Below, one piece after another: positions 33,075 to 45,452 of a stretch of DNA of 64,000 bases. The notes below the pieces were generated by a model, which saw nothing but the letters and a program-made list of their open reading frames with translations, was not told where the DNA came from and made no database searches. The DNA is from Iris pallida (Eukaryota > Streptophyta > Magnoliopsida > Asparagales > Iridaceae), in NCBI GenBank assembly GCA_029216955.1, contig JANAVB010002199.1:20279822-20343821 (forward strand). The letters run 5' to 3'. A program made the translations under genes and the position numbers. Position 1 is the first letter of the stretch; every line of letters begins with the position of its first letter.

Positions 33075-33232
33075 CCTATTTTAGGTCATAATAGGATTTC
33101 TTAAATAGGAAGCCCTCAAATAAGAATTCTACTACACCTAAAATAGTCCATCATCATCCTATTTTAGGTTATAATAGGATCTCTTAAATAGGAAACCCTC
33201 AAATAAAAATCCTATTATATCTAAAATAGCCC
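33075..33232. repeat. two tandem copies of an 83-bp foldback unit
   Basis: Units start CCTATTTTAGGT at 33075 and 33158 and run through TAATAGGAT, TTAAATAGGA, CCCTCAAATAA to TCTAAAATAG or CCTAAAATAG. Start and end of each unit are complementary, so each can fold on itself. They differ at about ten positions. Confidence 0.85.
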
Positions 33233-33239
33233 AGCACTA

Positions 33240-34859
33240 ATTATGGACATCCAAATCAAATTCAATCAAATATTTAATCAGATTTGGACTCCATAAATAT
33301 GCTATTACCAAATCCAGACTGGACTCCAACATTGCACCGGTCTTCGAGAATGAAGTTTGGGTCTTTGAGGAGAAAGTTTGTGCATCGCACAAAATAAGGT
33401 GCAAGTAAAAACACTAAGTCCATGACAAAATGCTGCATCTTCAATAATCATTTCTTATTTCTCTAGATCTTCTCATGTTTTCGAACTTTTTTTTTTTTAA
33501 CAAGCTAAAGCATCTTCAATACATCAACACAGAGAAATTAAGTTGCTCAGTGCTTGTTATTGCAAGTGTGAATTAACCCTAGACTTCAACCTACGTATAG
33601 TGCTGTTTAAATTATGTATAAAGTCTTGGAGAAAATATTTTGTGCTTCAAGAATTTCTAAATCGTCTGTGCTCGCTACTAAATTCTTCTGTTTTATTAAA
33701 ATATAATTATTTGTCAAAATTAGTTTCAAGGATTAATTGTCTCAAACAACCAAGACATGCTTCCTCGAGCAGTACTTCCAACTCAGACCGTTCAAGTATC
33801 ATGCAGGTTCATGTCATCTTGTAATTTGGTATTCTATATAATTATGGTTATTTAACTTGCTTTTAAATACAAGAATATAGAGAAGTTCAACTTGGTTAAT
33901 TAGTGCTTCATAAGCTATTAACCATAATTTTAAGATTGTTAATTGTACGTGCCGGAATCATTGGCCCATCTTAATTAACCTTTCACAACATATGACACTG
34001 ATTCAAGATGGTGACGAAAAAATCAAGAAGGTTATCATTTATACAATTACAATAGAGTAGTTAAAGTAAAGTGTTTATGGATTGATTTGTATTTTAAAAA
34101 TGTGTACCCTTGGCTTTGAAGTTTGAAACAAACTTTTATAATGTAGCTTTAAGACTAGTCGTGCTTTATGGATCATTATTAAAAAGATATAAAAAGCAAA
34201 CTAGCCAACCAATAAGTTTAGCTAAAATGAGAATGCAAGATGAAAATAATTCATTAGAAACCTCTATATCAAGCAACTAGAATTCAATAGCTGTTACTTC
34301 CTTTGCTAATGATTATGCTGTTTAGATCTATGAATTAAGGCTTCTAGGTTAGATCTTTGTTACTATTTTACAGTTGGATTGCAAAGTTTCCTACTTCACT
34401 GCATGGGCATTCATCTACCATTGGTGCTTGTGTGCCTCCTCGTAGGGGGAAGTCTTTGCCCTGACCTCAATTTTTTTTAGCTGTTTAATTGGTATTTTTT
34501 TCAAGAAAAATATTTTCATCACAAATTTTGTATTGTGTAGTGTTTGATAGCTTATATTTTTATGAAATTGTTTTCCAAAAAAAAAAAGTCGCGTGATCCT
34601 AATTTTTTCTCCAAAACGGTTGAAAAATAAAACTTGTTCAACCCGTAAGAATTAAATTTCATGAAAATTTATTTGATTTTCCACAAGAAAAATAATTGCA
34701 ATCAAACAATGTGATTATGAAAATTTTTCAAAATTTCATAAAAAAAAATTCCTAGTAAAATAATTCTATGTAATTTATTTTTCACATATTTTTTCCACTT
34801 TTAATCAAACTCATTTGTCTCGGTGTTCTTGACCAAATCCTTCGTAGAAGATGTCAATA

Positions 34860-34927
<68 letters not shown>

Positions 34928-35199
34928 AATGACTAGTATCTTCATCTTGAACCAAGATTGGAATCAGAAATCCGAGTTGGGATAGGAATAGGATGGTATG
35001 AGCTGGGGTGTGCTGAGATGTGGACCGACTTATATGGAAAAAAAATTTTGGATGGACTGAAACCCACACCGGTACTTGAGTAGTTCCGTCCTTGTCTTGA
35101 ACTTTATAATATCTTAGGTTTTCATTGCTTCAATCAAGGACCATATCTATATCATATGATGCGCGCTATGCAACATGACTTTCCATGGAGATCAATCGG
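33240..35199. other. AT-rich stretch with (AT)n microsatellite
   Basis: No gene is supported. A patch at 33735-33795 (CCAAGACATGCTTCCTCGAG, CAAGTATC) resembles 49176-49245 (TAAGACATGCTTCCTTAATC), so it belongs to the segment repeated around the SUPERMAN-like loci. A pure AT microsatellite spans 34862-34926. Confidence 0.5.
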
Positions 35200-35372
35200 T
35201 CACCACCCTAAGCGTAGCTCCAAATCGAGCTCTTCGACAACTGTGCCATCGACACTGCTATGATCATCAGAGCTGTTGTCACTCCCATCGTCGCAGTAGT
35301 CTCTAAACATCCCAACCTTGTCCAACAGAGACGACGGAACTGGCGAGTTATGAGCAGAAGACTCGTAAGGAA
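35200..35372 (-). pseudogene. SUPERMAN-like C-terminal stub
   Basis: The minus strand reads FPYESSAHNSPVPSS, LLDKVGMFRDY, an acidic serine-rich stretch and [13 protein letters not shown], ending at a stop at 35200. The intact gene has [11 protein letters not shown] and [11 protein letters not shown] in the same places. Similarity stops at 35372, exactly where sequence shared by the tandem array begins (AAAGTAGGC), so the finger and N-terminus are gone. The stub keeps the EAR motif in an open frame. Confidence 0.88.
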
Positions 35373-36589
35373 AAGTAGGCTTTTCATAATATGTGAAATA
35401 TTGATAAAACATGATATTATAATAGTTAAATAGCCAATCGACCTAAAGTTTGTAACAACCAAATGCGTACTAACAATATTCAATTGGTTTCCTAAATGAT
35501 TAAAGAACAAGCAACATATGAAGTCTAGCATATTATCTACAAAGTGAAGGGCACCAGGTAACTTCTAAATTTGATTCATAAATTCATATTTATTGAGATT
35601 TTTTTAAATTGAGAGTAAATAAAAAAAAATAGAAACCAACAAAGTTTTAGCCTTTAGAGTTCGGTTTTGTAGATAAAGATGATCTTAGGTGTTTTGTTTG
35701 TAAATTTCCAAAAAACTCTAGGTTTAAATTATTAATAGCCTATTCCATATTCAATTCTCATTTCATTTCAATCCAATATATCAAAGAATAAAATAATTCA
35801 ATAAATTTAGAAATAAAATGTTTATCCAATAAAATAACTAATTTAGAATGTAATATTTTTTAAAAATATATATGACAAAAAGTAGATGGTATTTAACATA
35901 GTAAATCCATATTTTGAAAACTAACTAAGATAACTTAACTAATCCACAATTTAAAAGCAAACGAACTTTAATATTTAATCGTTTTTTTATAACTTATTTC
36001 ACTTAAAATAGTCTTATCTTAAAATACAATGAAGTGGAAAGTGAAATGTATGTACATGAAGTGAAAAAAGGAAAAGAGAAAAATGTGTATGGATGATTTT
36101 GTCAAAATAATTTTGTTTTATATAAATTTTGGTCAAGGTACTTTTTTCTTCGCTACCACGACAAAAAGGCTCGTTGATTGATTTTGTCAATTCCTTACAA
36201 TTGTTTTCGCAAATAATATCTGCAAAAATTAAGTATTGATTTTGCTACAAGTTAATATTTTTCTAGGACATCGAAACCAAGACCCAAACGGGACCCAAAG
36301 ATATCATAATCTTTCATATCTAAAAATAAAATAATAAAAAAATAATATGCATCCTTTACCGTACTGTTTTTTGAGTGAAACATATTCAACACACATTACG
36401 AGAAGCAAAAAATAGAAACGAGTCATTAAATTGCAACATACTATATGAAACCAATTATATTAATTCCATGAAGATTACAAGCAACTCTTCTTGTTACATT
36501 AGCACACAAAATAATAAATAAATTCTTATATAACTTACCACTTTAATTAGTCTTTTACAATTGCATTCGTTTCTCAGCTCGATTTCTAA

Positions 36590-36597
36590 TATAAAAA
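36590..36597 (+). promoter_or_regulatory. TATA box of peptide gene copy 1
   Basis: TATAAAAA lies 84 bases before the ATG, leaving room for a 5' untranslated region of about 50-60 bases. Confidence 0.6.
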
Positions 36598-36680
36598 GTG
36601 ATTTTCTTCTTATTTCAGAACCATTGTATCTTCATCAAACTATTCATTCATTAAGGGAAAAATCAGTTAAGGAGAGAAAC

Positions 36681-36926
36681 ATGGAATCGAAAACAAGTAG
36701 AACAATCACAAAAGTTGTTGCTCTTCTCTTGTTTTTCTTGCTTGTTGGTCAGATGGCTGCATTTCGCGTCACGCGGAAGGACTTTCCACGTAAGGGCTGC
36801 CTTACGGATGAAGAAGGAGTTACCTCTTGTCCTTATATACATGAAACGTGGAGTCAAGTTTGGAAGAATATAAAAAGAAATATTTGGTGTATTGTTACAT
36901 TCAAACGAATTCCACCACCACAATAA
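36681..36926 (+). CDS. small secreted cationic peptide, array copy 1
   Basis: The 81-residue product is not recognised. It starts at the ATG at 36681, preceded by GAGAAAC and a TATA box at 36590. Residues 1-27 form a clear signal peptide: a basic start (MESKTSRTITK), a hydrophobic core (VVALLLFFLLVG) and cleavage probably after QMAA. The mature part of about 54 residues has ten Lys/Arg against five Asp/Glu, three cysteines (GCLTD, SCPY, IWCIV), three tryptophans in TWSQVWKNIKRNIW, and a C-terminal IPPPQ. The Trp/Lys part could form a cationic amphipathic helix. Three cysteines do not fit defensins, thionins or lipid transfer proteins. AATAAA signals follow at 36975 and 36990. Secretion is inferred; an antimicrobial or signalling role is only a possibility. 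Confidence 0.72.
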   Translation: MESKTSRTITKVVALLLFFLLVGQMAAFRVTRKDFPRKGCLTDEEGVTSCPYIHETWSQVWKNIKRNIWCIVTFKRIPPPQ

Positions 36927-39900
36927 TAGTATCCTAATAATGTAAATCAAGAAGATAAAATTCTTGGTTGCTAGAATAAAATTTGGAACAATAAAAGCAA
37001 ATACAACAAACACCCTCTAGTATTTTTTGTCCCTTTTGTTATTGATGTCTTTTTTTATGTATAACTGCATGCGTTGTTTATGGTTATTGAGATCCAAGTA
37101 AACAGTTGAGGAAACATAATCATGCAATGGATTCTTTATTCGCCAAAAATCAGGTAACAAGTCTCCTACGATTGCTTTCCTCATGGCTATTTGGGTAGTA
37201 ACGATTTCAAATCAATTAGAAAAATTTGTCACGAGCCTCACCTAAATAATTGTGTCTACTAGTATGGGACTACGTCCTTCATTCTTCACAACATCGACAA
37301 TAGTAAACAGCATGTAGCTAATGGCTCTTTATCTATAGTAAACAAAGATTGCAACATCAATACTTTAGCAAGCTCATTCACAAGAAACATATAATTATAA
37401 ACATAAATTATAAGATAACCAGTAAAAAAATATGTCCAATAAAAAAAAAATTCTATATTATTGGAACAAACCCACTATATAATTATATACATCTGAAATT
37501 GAGAAATTATCCAATCAACTAACTTCTAAGTATCTCTTGCAATCTCACCCAACACTAACTATGATATGTAGTGATGTCCACACTACCCGTATATGAGCCA
37601 TAATGAGTCGGGTACTTTTCCTCTCCGCATACAACTATAAACATTATCTAGTCAGAATTGAGGAAAGTATAGTATATCCGTAAAGTGTACATTAGGATAT
37701 AAGCTAAGATAGGTAAAATATTAAAAAGAATACTTAGATAACTTTTAAAAAATAGGATATGATACGATGAAATGCAACCAGTTAAATGATACACTATAAA
37801 TCTAGTATACAAGTCAAACTCAAGGTAAGTTATCCATGTGTGTACAATGTTTATTAGAATATTGATGTTCTATGTATGGACAACCATAGGATATTAGGTA
37901 GTCAAGTATGTGGTGTATGAGTCCTATTCACAGTTTAAGTAATAAAGGTTTGCAAAATTTCCATGATCACATACATACGCCAAAACCCCTATATTGGAAT
38001 TTGAAAAGAAAAAAATCATGATATTTCAATTATAAATTAAACAAGGCCAGTAAGATCGCATAAGAGAAATAAATAACTAATAATTAAATGGGGAATAATA
38101 ATGACAAGGAATAAAATAAAGTAGTAAAAATATTTGTTCAAAAGGATTTTGTTCAAAAGGAGCTTGTTCAAAAGTATTTTGTTGGGTTGGGTTGGGTTGT
38201 GTTGGGTCGGATTGATCGAATTGACGGTTACATGCCAGTCATGGGTGCTTAAGGAGTTTCCTCCAAAGTATTTGTTATTTTTATTGTTTTATCTCATTTG
38301 AAAAAAATATTAGGATCCACGTAACAATTTTTGTCATTGTCAATGATAACAACATATGCTCTAGCTTGAAACAGGAAGAAACTAGTCCTTCAAGTGCTTA
38401 CAAAGATAATCCTTTATCTCGGATTTCCAAAAAAGAAATAAAGTATTTTGTTATATTATAGCTGGCTAAGTTAATTTGAAACAAATAATTTTGGAGTCAT
38501 TCATTAAATTGGTGCACATGCTCTTTGAAACGGCTAGGAATTCCTAAATCATAGTCGATGAAAATTTTGACCATGAGTGAAGTCTTCTAAACATAATTGT
38601 GGAATTTGATAAACTATAATATTATCCATACTGCCATGGCCGATTAGTAGAGCACATGTCTCTATTTGGAAGTCTTCTCTACACTATTTTTCTTATTTAC
38701 ATCGAAAAACATTTTTTTGGGTTTATTTGTCTTTTTTATTTTATTTTTAGTTTGCGATTAGAAAAAAAGGATTCAGGAGTTTGCGTAAAATATAAAAGTA
38801 GGCTTATCATAATATGTGAAATATTGATAAAACAGGATATCATAATAGTTAAATAACCAATCGACCTAAAGTTTGTAACAACCAAATACGTACTAACAAT
38901 ACTCAATTGGTTTCCTAAATGATTAAAGAACAAGCAACATTTGAAGTCTAGCATATTATCTACAAAGTGAAAAGGGCACCAGGTAACTTCTAAATTTGAT
39001 TCATAAATTCATATTTATTGAGGTTTTTTTAAATTGAGAGTAAATAAAAAAAATAGAAACCAACAAAGTTTTAGCCTTTAGAGTTCGGTTTTGTAGATAA
39101 ATATGATCTTAGGTGTTTTGTTTGGAAATTTCCAAAAAACTCTAGGTTTAAATTATTAATATATCATTATTAATAGCCTATTCCATATTCAATTCTCATT
39201 TCATTTCAATCCAATACATCAAAGAATAAAATAATTCAATAAATTTAGAAATAAAATGTTTATCCAATAAAATATCTAATTTAGAATGTAATATTTTTAA
39301 AAATATATATAACAAAAAGTAGATGGTATTTAACATAGTAAATCCATATTTTGAAAACTAACTAAGATAACTTAACTAATCCACAATTTAAAAGTAAACG
39401 AACTTTAATATTTAATCTTTTTTTATAACTTATTTCACTTAAAATAGTCTTATCTTAAAATACAATGAAGTGGAAAGTGAAATGTATGTACATGAAGTGA
39501 AAAAATGAAAAGAGAAAAATATGTATGGATGATTTTGTCAAAATAATTTTGCTTTATATAAATTTTGGTCAAGGTACTTTTTTCTTCGCTACCACGACAA
39601 GAAGGCTCGTTGATTGATTTTGTCAATTCCTTACAATTGTTTTCGCAAATAATATCTGCAAAAAAATAAGTATTGATTTTGCTACAAATTAATATTTTTC
39701 TAGGACATCGAAACCAAGACCCAAAGATATCATAATCTTTCATATCTAAAAATAAAATAATAAAAAATAATATGCATCCTTTATCGTACTGTTTTTCGAG
39801 TGAAACATATTCAACACACTTTACGAGAAGCAAAAAATAGAAACGAGTCATTAAATTGCAACATACTATATGAAACCAATTATATTAATTCCATGAAGAT

Positions 39901-40105
39901 TACAAGCAATTCTTCTTGTTACGTTAGCACACAAATTAATAAATAAATTCTTATATAACTTACCACTTTAATTAGTCTTTTACAATTGCATTCGTTTCTC
40001 AGCTCGGTTTCTTGTATAAAAAGTGATTTTCTTCTTACTTTAGAACTATTGTATCTTCATCAAACTATTCATTCATTAAGGGAAAAATTAGTTAAGGAGA
40101 GAAAC

Positions 40106-40349
40106 ATGGAATCGAGAAAAAGTAGAACAATCACAAAAGTTGTTGCTCTTCTCTTGTTTTCTTGCTTGTTGGTCAGATGGCTGCATTTCGCGTCACGCGG
40201 AAGGACTTTCCACGTAAGGGCTGCCTTACGGATGAAGAAGGAGTTACCTCTTGTCCTTATATACATGAAACGTGGAGTCAAGTTTGGAAGAATATAAAAA
40301 GAAACTTTGGTGTATTGTTACATTCAAACGAATTCCACCTCCACAATAA
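40106..40349 (+). pseudogene. small secreted peptide gene, array copy 2, two frameshifts
   Basis: The ATG is at 40106 behind the same TATA box (40015-40022). Compared with copies 1 and 3 one T is missing from the T run in the signal-peptide core (near 40158). Translation therefore leaves frame after LLLF. A second T is missing from the run in the codons for N-F-W (near 40304). Between the two the original frame is intact (VGQMAAFRVTRKDFP through VWKNIKRN). The nominal stop is at 40347-40349. Both lesions are in homopolymers, so sequencing error must be kept in mind. Confidence 0.8.
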
Positions 40350-43300
40350 TAGTATCCTAATAATGTAAATCAAGAAGATAAAATTCTTTGTTGCTAGAAT
40401 AAAATTTGGAGCAATAAAAGCAAATACAACAAACAGCCTCTAGTATTTTTTGTCCCTTTTGTTATTGATGTCTTTTTTTAATGTATAACTGCGTTGTTTA
40501 TGGTTATTGAGATCCAAGTAAACAGTTGAGGAAACATAATCATGCAATGGATTCTTTATTCGCCAAAAATCAGGTAACAAGTCTCCTACGATTGCTTTCC
40601 TCGTGGCTATTTGGGTAGTAACGATTTCAAATCAATTAGAAAATTTGTCACGAGCCTCACCTAATAATTGTGTCTACTAGTATGGGACTACGTCCTTCAT
40701 TCTTCACAACATCTACAATAGTAAACAGTATGTAGCTAATGGCTCTTTATCTATAGTAAACAAAGATTGCAACATCAATACTTTAGCAAGCTCATTCACA
40801 AGAAACATATAATTATAAACATAAATTATAAGATAACCAGTAAAAAAATATGTCCAATAAAAAAAAGAAATTCTAGATTATTGGAACAAATCCACTATAT
40901 AATTATATACATCTGAAATTGAGAAATTATCCAATCAACTAACTTCTAAGTATCTCTTGCAACCTCACCCAACACTAATTATGATATGTAGTGATGTCCA
41001 CATCACCCGGATATGAGCCATAATGAGTCGGGTACATTTCCTCTTCGCATACAACTATAAACATTATCTAGTCAGAATTGAGGAAAGTATAGTATATCCG
41101 TAAAGTCTATACATTAGGATATAAGCTAAGATAGGTAAAATAATAAAAAGAATACTTAGATAACTTTTAAAAAATAGGATATGATACGATGAAATGCAAC
41201 CAGTTAAATGATACACTATAAATCTAGTATACAAGTCAAACTCAAGGTAAGTTATCCATGTGTGTACAATGTTTATTAGAATATTGATGTTCTATATATG
41301 GACAACCATAGGATATTAGGTAGTCAAGTATGTGGTGTATGAGTCCTATTCACAGTTTAAGTAATAAAGGTTTGCAAAATTCCCATGATCACATACATAC
41401 GTCAGAACCCCTATATTGGAATTTGAAAAAAAAAAACTCATGATATTTCAATTATAAATTAAACATGGCCAGTAATATCGCATAAGAGAAATAAATAACT
41501 AATAATTAAATGGGGAATAATAATGACAAGGAATAAAATAAAGTAGTAAAAATATTTGTTCAAAAGGATTTTGTTCAAAAGGAGCTTGTTCAAAAGTATT
41601 TTGTTGGGTTGGGTTGTGTTGGGTTGGGTTGATCGAATTGAAGGTTACATGCCAGTCATGGGTGCTTAAGGAGTTTCCTCCAAAGTATTTGTTATTTTTA
41701 TTGTTTTATCTCATTTGAAAAAATATTAGGATCCACGTAACAATTTTTGTCATTGTCAATGATAACAACATATGCTCTAGTTTGAAACAGGAAGAAACTA
41801 GTCCTTCAAGTGCTTACGAAGATAATCCTTTATCTCGGATTTCCAAAAAAGAAATAAATTATTTTGTTATATTATAGCTGGCTAAGTTAATTTGAAACAA
41901 ATAATTTTGGAGTCATTCATTAAATTGGTGCACATGCTCTTTGAAACGGCTAAGAATTCCTAAATCATAGTCGATGAAAATTTTGACCATGAGTGAAGTC
42001 TTCTAAACATAATTATGGAATTTGATAAACTATAATATTATCCATACTGCCATGGCCGATTAGTAGGGCACATTTCTCTATTTGGAAGTCTTCTCTACAT
42101 TATTTTTCTTATTTACATCAAAAAACATTTTTTTGGGTTCATTTGTCGTTTTTTATTTTGTTTTTAGTTTGCGATTAGAAAAAAAGATTCAGGAGTTTGC
42201 GTAAAATATAAAGTAGGCTTATCATAATATGTGAGATATTGATAAAACATGATATCATAATAGTTAAATAGCCAATCAACCTAAAGTCTGTAACAACCGA
42301 ATACGTACTAACAATACTCAATTGGTTTCCTAAATGATTAAAGAACAAGCAACATTTGAAGTCTAGCATATTATCTACAAAGTGAAAAGGGCACCAGGTA
42401 ACTTCTAAATTTGATTCATAAATTCATATTTATTGAGGTTTTTTTTTTAAAATTGAGAGTAAATAAAAAAAATAGAAACCAACAAAGTTTTAGCCTTTAG
42501 AGTTCGGTTTTGTAGATAATGATGATCTTAGGTGTTTTGTTTGAAAATTTCCAAAAAACTCTAGGTTTAAATTATTAATATATCATTATTAATAGCCTAT
42601 TCAATATTCAATTCTCATTTCATTTCAATCCAATACATCAAAGAATAAAATAATTCAATAATTTAGAAATAAAATGTTTATCCAATAAAATATCTAATTT
42701 AGAATGTAATATTTTTTTAAAATATATATAACAAAAAGTAGATGGTATTTAACATAGTAAATCCATATTTTGAAAACTAACTAAGATAACTTAACTAATC
42801 CACAATTTAAAAGCAAACGAACTTTAATATTTAATCTTTTTTTTATATAACTTATTTCACTTAAAATAGTCTTATCTTAAAATACAATGAAGTGGAAAGT
42901 GAAATGTATGTACATGAAGTGAAAAAAGGAAAAGAGAAAAATGTGTATGGATGAATTTGTCAAAATAATTTTGTTTTATATAAATTTTGGTCAAGGTACT
43001 TTTTTCTTCGCTACCACGACAAGAAGGCTCTTTGATTGATTTTGTCAATTCCTTACAATTGTTTTCGCAAATAATATCTGCAAAAATTAAGTATTGATTT
43101 TGCTACAAATTAATATTTTTCTAGGACATCAAAACCAAGACACAAACGGGACCCAAAGATATCATAATATTTCATATCTAAAAATAAAATAATAAAAAAT
43201 AATATGCATCCTTTGCCATACTGTGTTTTGAGTGAAACATATTCAACACACATCACGAGAAGCAAAAAATAGAAACGAGTCATTAAATTGCAACATACTA

Positions 43301-43446
43301 TATGAAACCAATTATATTAATTCCATGAAGATTACAAGCAACTCTTCTTGTTACGTTAGCACACAAATTAATAAATAAATTCTTATATAAATTACCACTT
43401 TAATTAGTCTTTTACAATTGCATTCGTTTCTCAGCTCGGTTTCTTG

Positions 43447-43454
43447 TATAAAAA
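43447..43454 (+). promoter_or_regulatory. TATA box of peptide gene copy 3
   Basis: TATAAAAA is preserved 84 bases before the intact initiation codon, at the same spacing as in copy 1. Confidence 0.6.
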
Positions 43455-43537
43455 GTGATTTTCTTCTTATTTCAGAACCATTGTATCTTCATCAAACTAT
43501 TCATTCATTAAGGGAAAAATCAGTTAAGGAGAGAAAC

Positions 43538-43783
43538 ATGGAATCGAGAAAAAGTAGAACAATCACAAAAGTTGTTGCTCTTCTCTTGTTTTTCTTGCTT
43601 GTTGGTCAGATGGCTGCATTTCGTGTCACGCGGAAGGACTTTCCACGTAAGGGCTGCCTTACGGATGAAGAAGGAGTTACCTCTTGTCCTTATATACATG
43701 AAACGTGGAGTCAAGTTTGGAAGAATATAAAAAGAAACTTTTGGTGTATTGTTACATTCAAACGAATTCCCCCTCCACAATAA
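43538..43783 (+). CDS. small secreted cationic peptide, array copy 3
   Basis: This 81-residue copy is intact and differs from copy 1 at seven of 246 bases. Three change the protein: residues 4-5 are RK instead of KT, and FWC replaces IWC near the end. The other four changes are silent and lie in the mature part. The signal peptide, the three cysteines, TWSQVWKNIKRN and the IPPPQ tail are kept. The reading frame survived while flanking DNA gathered many indels, which argues weakly for use. It is the last full gene of the array; unit 3 ends about 0.6 kb downstream. The family is not recognised. Confidence 0.72.
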   Translation: MESRKSRTITKVVALLLFFLLVGQMAAFRVTRKDFPRKGCLTDEEGVTSCPYIHETWSQVWKNIKRNFWCIVTFKRIPPPQ

Positions 43784-44399
43784 TATTATCCTGATAATGT
43801 AAATCAAGAAGATAAAATTCTTTGTTGCTAGAATAAAATTTGGAGCAATAAAAGCAAATACAACAAACAGCCTCTGGTATTTTTTGTCCCTTTTGTTATT
43901 GATGTCTTTTTTTATGTATAACTACGTTGTTTATGGTTATTGAGATCCAAGTAAACAGTTGAGGAAACATAATCATGCAATGGATTCTTTATTCGCTAAA
44001 AATCAGGTAACAGGTCTCCTATGATTGCTTTCCTCATGGCTATTTGGGTAGTAACGATTTCAGATCAATTAGGAAAGTTTGTCACGAGCCTCACCTAAAT
44101 AATTGTGTATACTAGTATGAGACTACGTCCTTCATTCTTCGCAACATCAACAATAGTAAACAATATGTAGCTAATGGCTCTTTATCTATAGTAAACAAAG
44201 ATTGCAACATCAATACTTTAGCAAGCTCATTCACAAGAAACATATAATTATAAACATAAATTATAAGATAACCAGTAAAAAAATATGTCCAATAAAAAAA
44301 GGAATTCTAGATTATTGGAACAAACCCACTATATAATTGTATACATCTGAAATTGAGAAATTATCCAACAAACTAACTTCTAAGTATCTCTTGCAATCT

Positions 44400-45452
44400 A
44401 ATTGATCGGCATTAAGACCCTATCCTATTCATGGATTGGAATAAGTCCAAAATTCAGTAAATCGTGTATTGGAGAATGACTATATATAATAGTCTCTTCC
44501 CATTTGTTTAATTTATTGTTGTTTTTGTTGGAAGCTTTCACTACATGGTTTTGATGAATCTTTTTCGTTGTTGTTTTTTATGAATGATTTCATTGTTCGC
44601 CTTAATCAATTTCTGCATTCATTTTGAGATTCTGAGAAAAAAAGAAATGAAAGATACAAGAAGTGTACTAAACTAATGTTGGTGACATTGCAAGAGACGC
44701 ATAAGGGAAGCTTGATCGTTGCGAAGTCGTTTCTCCTTCTCTGAACAATTATTTGATCGGTGAGTGGCGTTGATCTTTCTTTCCTTCATCTTTATACCAT
44801 AATAGAAGAACTATCTTTGTTTATGATCGATGATGTCTTAATAAATGATAAAGATAAAATAAGCCACTTGTGATAAAATAAGCCACGTGTGATATTTTTG
44901 TGCACCTATGCATGAAAATGAAATAGTAAGCTAGATTCTTAAATGTGTAATTTCACTGATGTTGTATTCGAATTATAAGCTTTCATGAAAAAGCGTAATG
45001 GAAATGATTTGGGACCATTGAATTGCTAGTAGCATTTTTGGACCGATGAGTCGTCAATAGTGAGAACCTTGAAATGAGAAGATGTGTTAAGAATAGTGGT
45101 TTGAGAAATGTGAAGCAAGAACAAAGATTTGTATAACATTTATTCAATTTTCATTATCATACATAATATATCTTCTAGTTAAGTTACATACGTATTTGCA
45201 TGGTCATGAACAATTTGTGTATAAGATTTGACTTTCTTCGAATGATATCCAGTGCACATTTCTATACTTTTGTATTGGATAAGACTTTTTTTACTTCATC
45301 ATCTTTTGTGAATATATAGCTAGAAAAGATATTGCCCAGTGCCTTTTGCCACATATAGATCACAATACATTATAGGGTATAATAGGGTTGAAGATGACAC
45401 TCTAAGCGTCGATCTAGGATTGTTGTTGGTTCTTTTTTAGAAAAGTGACAAT
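44400..45452. other. gene-free AT-rich stretch
   Basis: Sequence after the broken end of the array has no repeat relation seen elsewhere in the window and no supportable gene. AAGCCAC.TGTGATA occurs twice near 44870. Confidence 0.5.

Larger units (their letters stand above)
35373..44399 (+). repeat. tandem array of a 3.42-kb unit, about 2.6 copies
   Basis: Unit 1 starts at 35373, unit 2 near 38796 and unit 3 near 42210, all at AAAGTAGGCTT.TCATAATATG. Unit 3 stops at CTCTTGCAATCT (44399), where units 1 and 2 go on with CACCCAACAC. The copies are about 96-98 percent alike, with small indels mostly in homopolymers. Each unit carries one peptide gene; the remaining about 3.1 kb is AT-rich and non-coding. 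Examples are GAATTTGG/AATTTTGG stretches and TTGTTCAAAAGGA repeated three times near 38140. Unit lengths of 3423 and 3414 bp point to unequal crossing-over or replication slippage rather than transposition. Confidence 0.95.

Noticed and set aside
36561..36680. N-terminal extension of the peptide gene
   Set aside because: It would need a TTG start and would include the TATA box; the ATG at 36681 after the TATA box explains the gene better.
36663..37013. Minus-strand frame opposite peptide copy 1 (also at 43520)
   Set aside because: It mirrors the plus-strand gene, is broken in copy 2 and has no promoter.
35373..44399. CRISPR array or satellite DNA
   Set aside because: The repeat unit is 3.4 kb with a gene, there are only 2.6 copies, and the DNA is eukaryotic.
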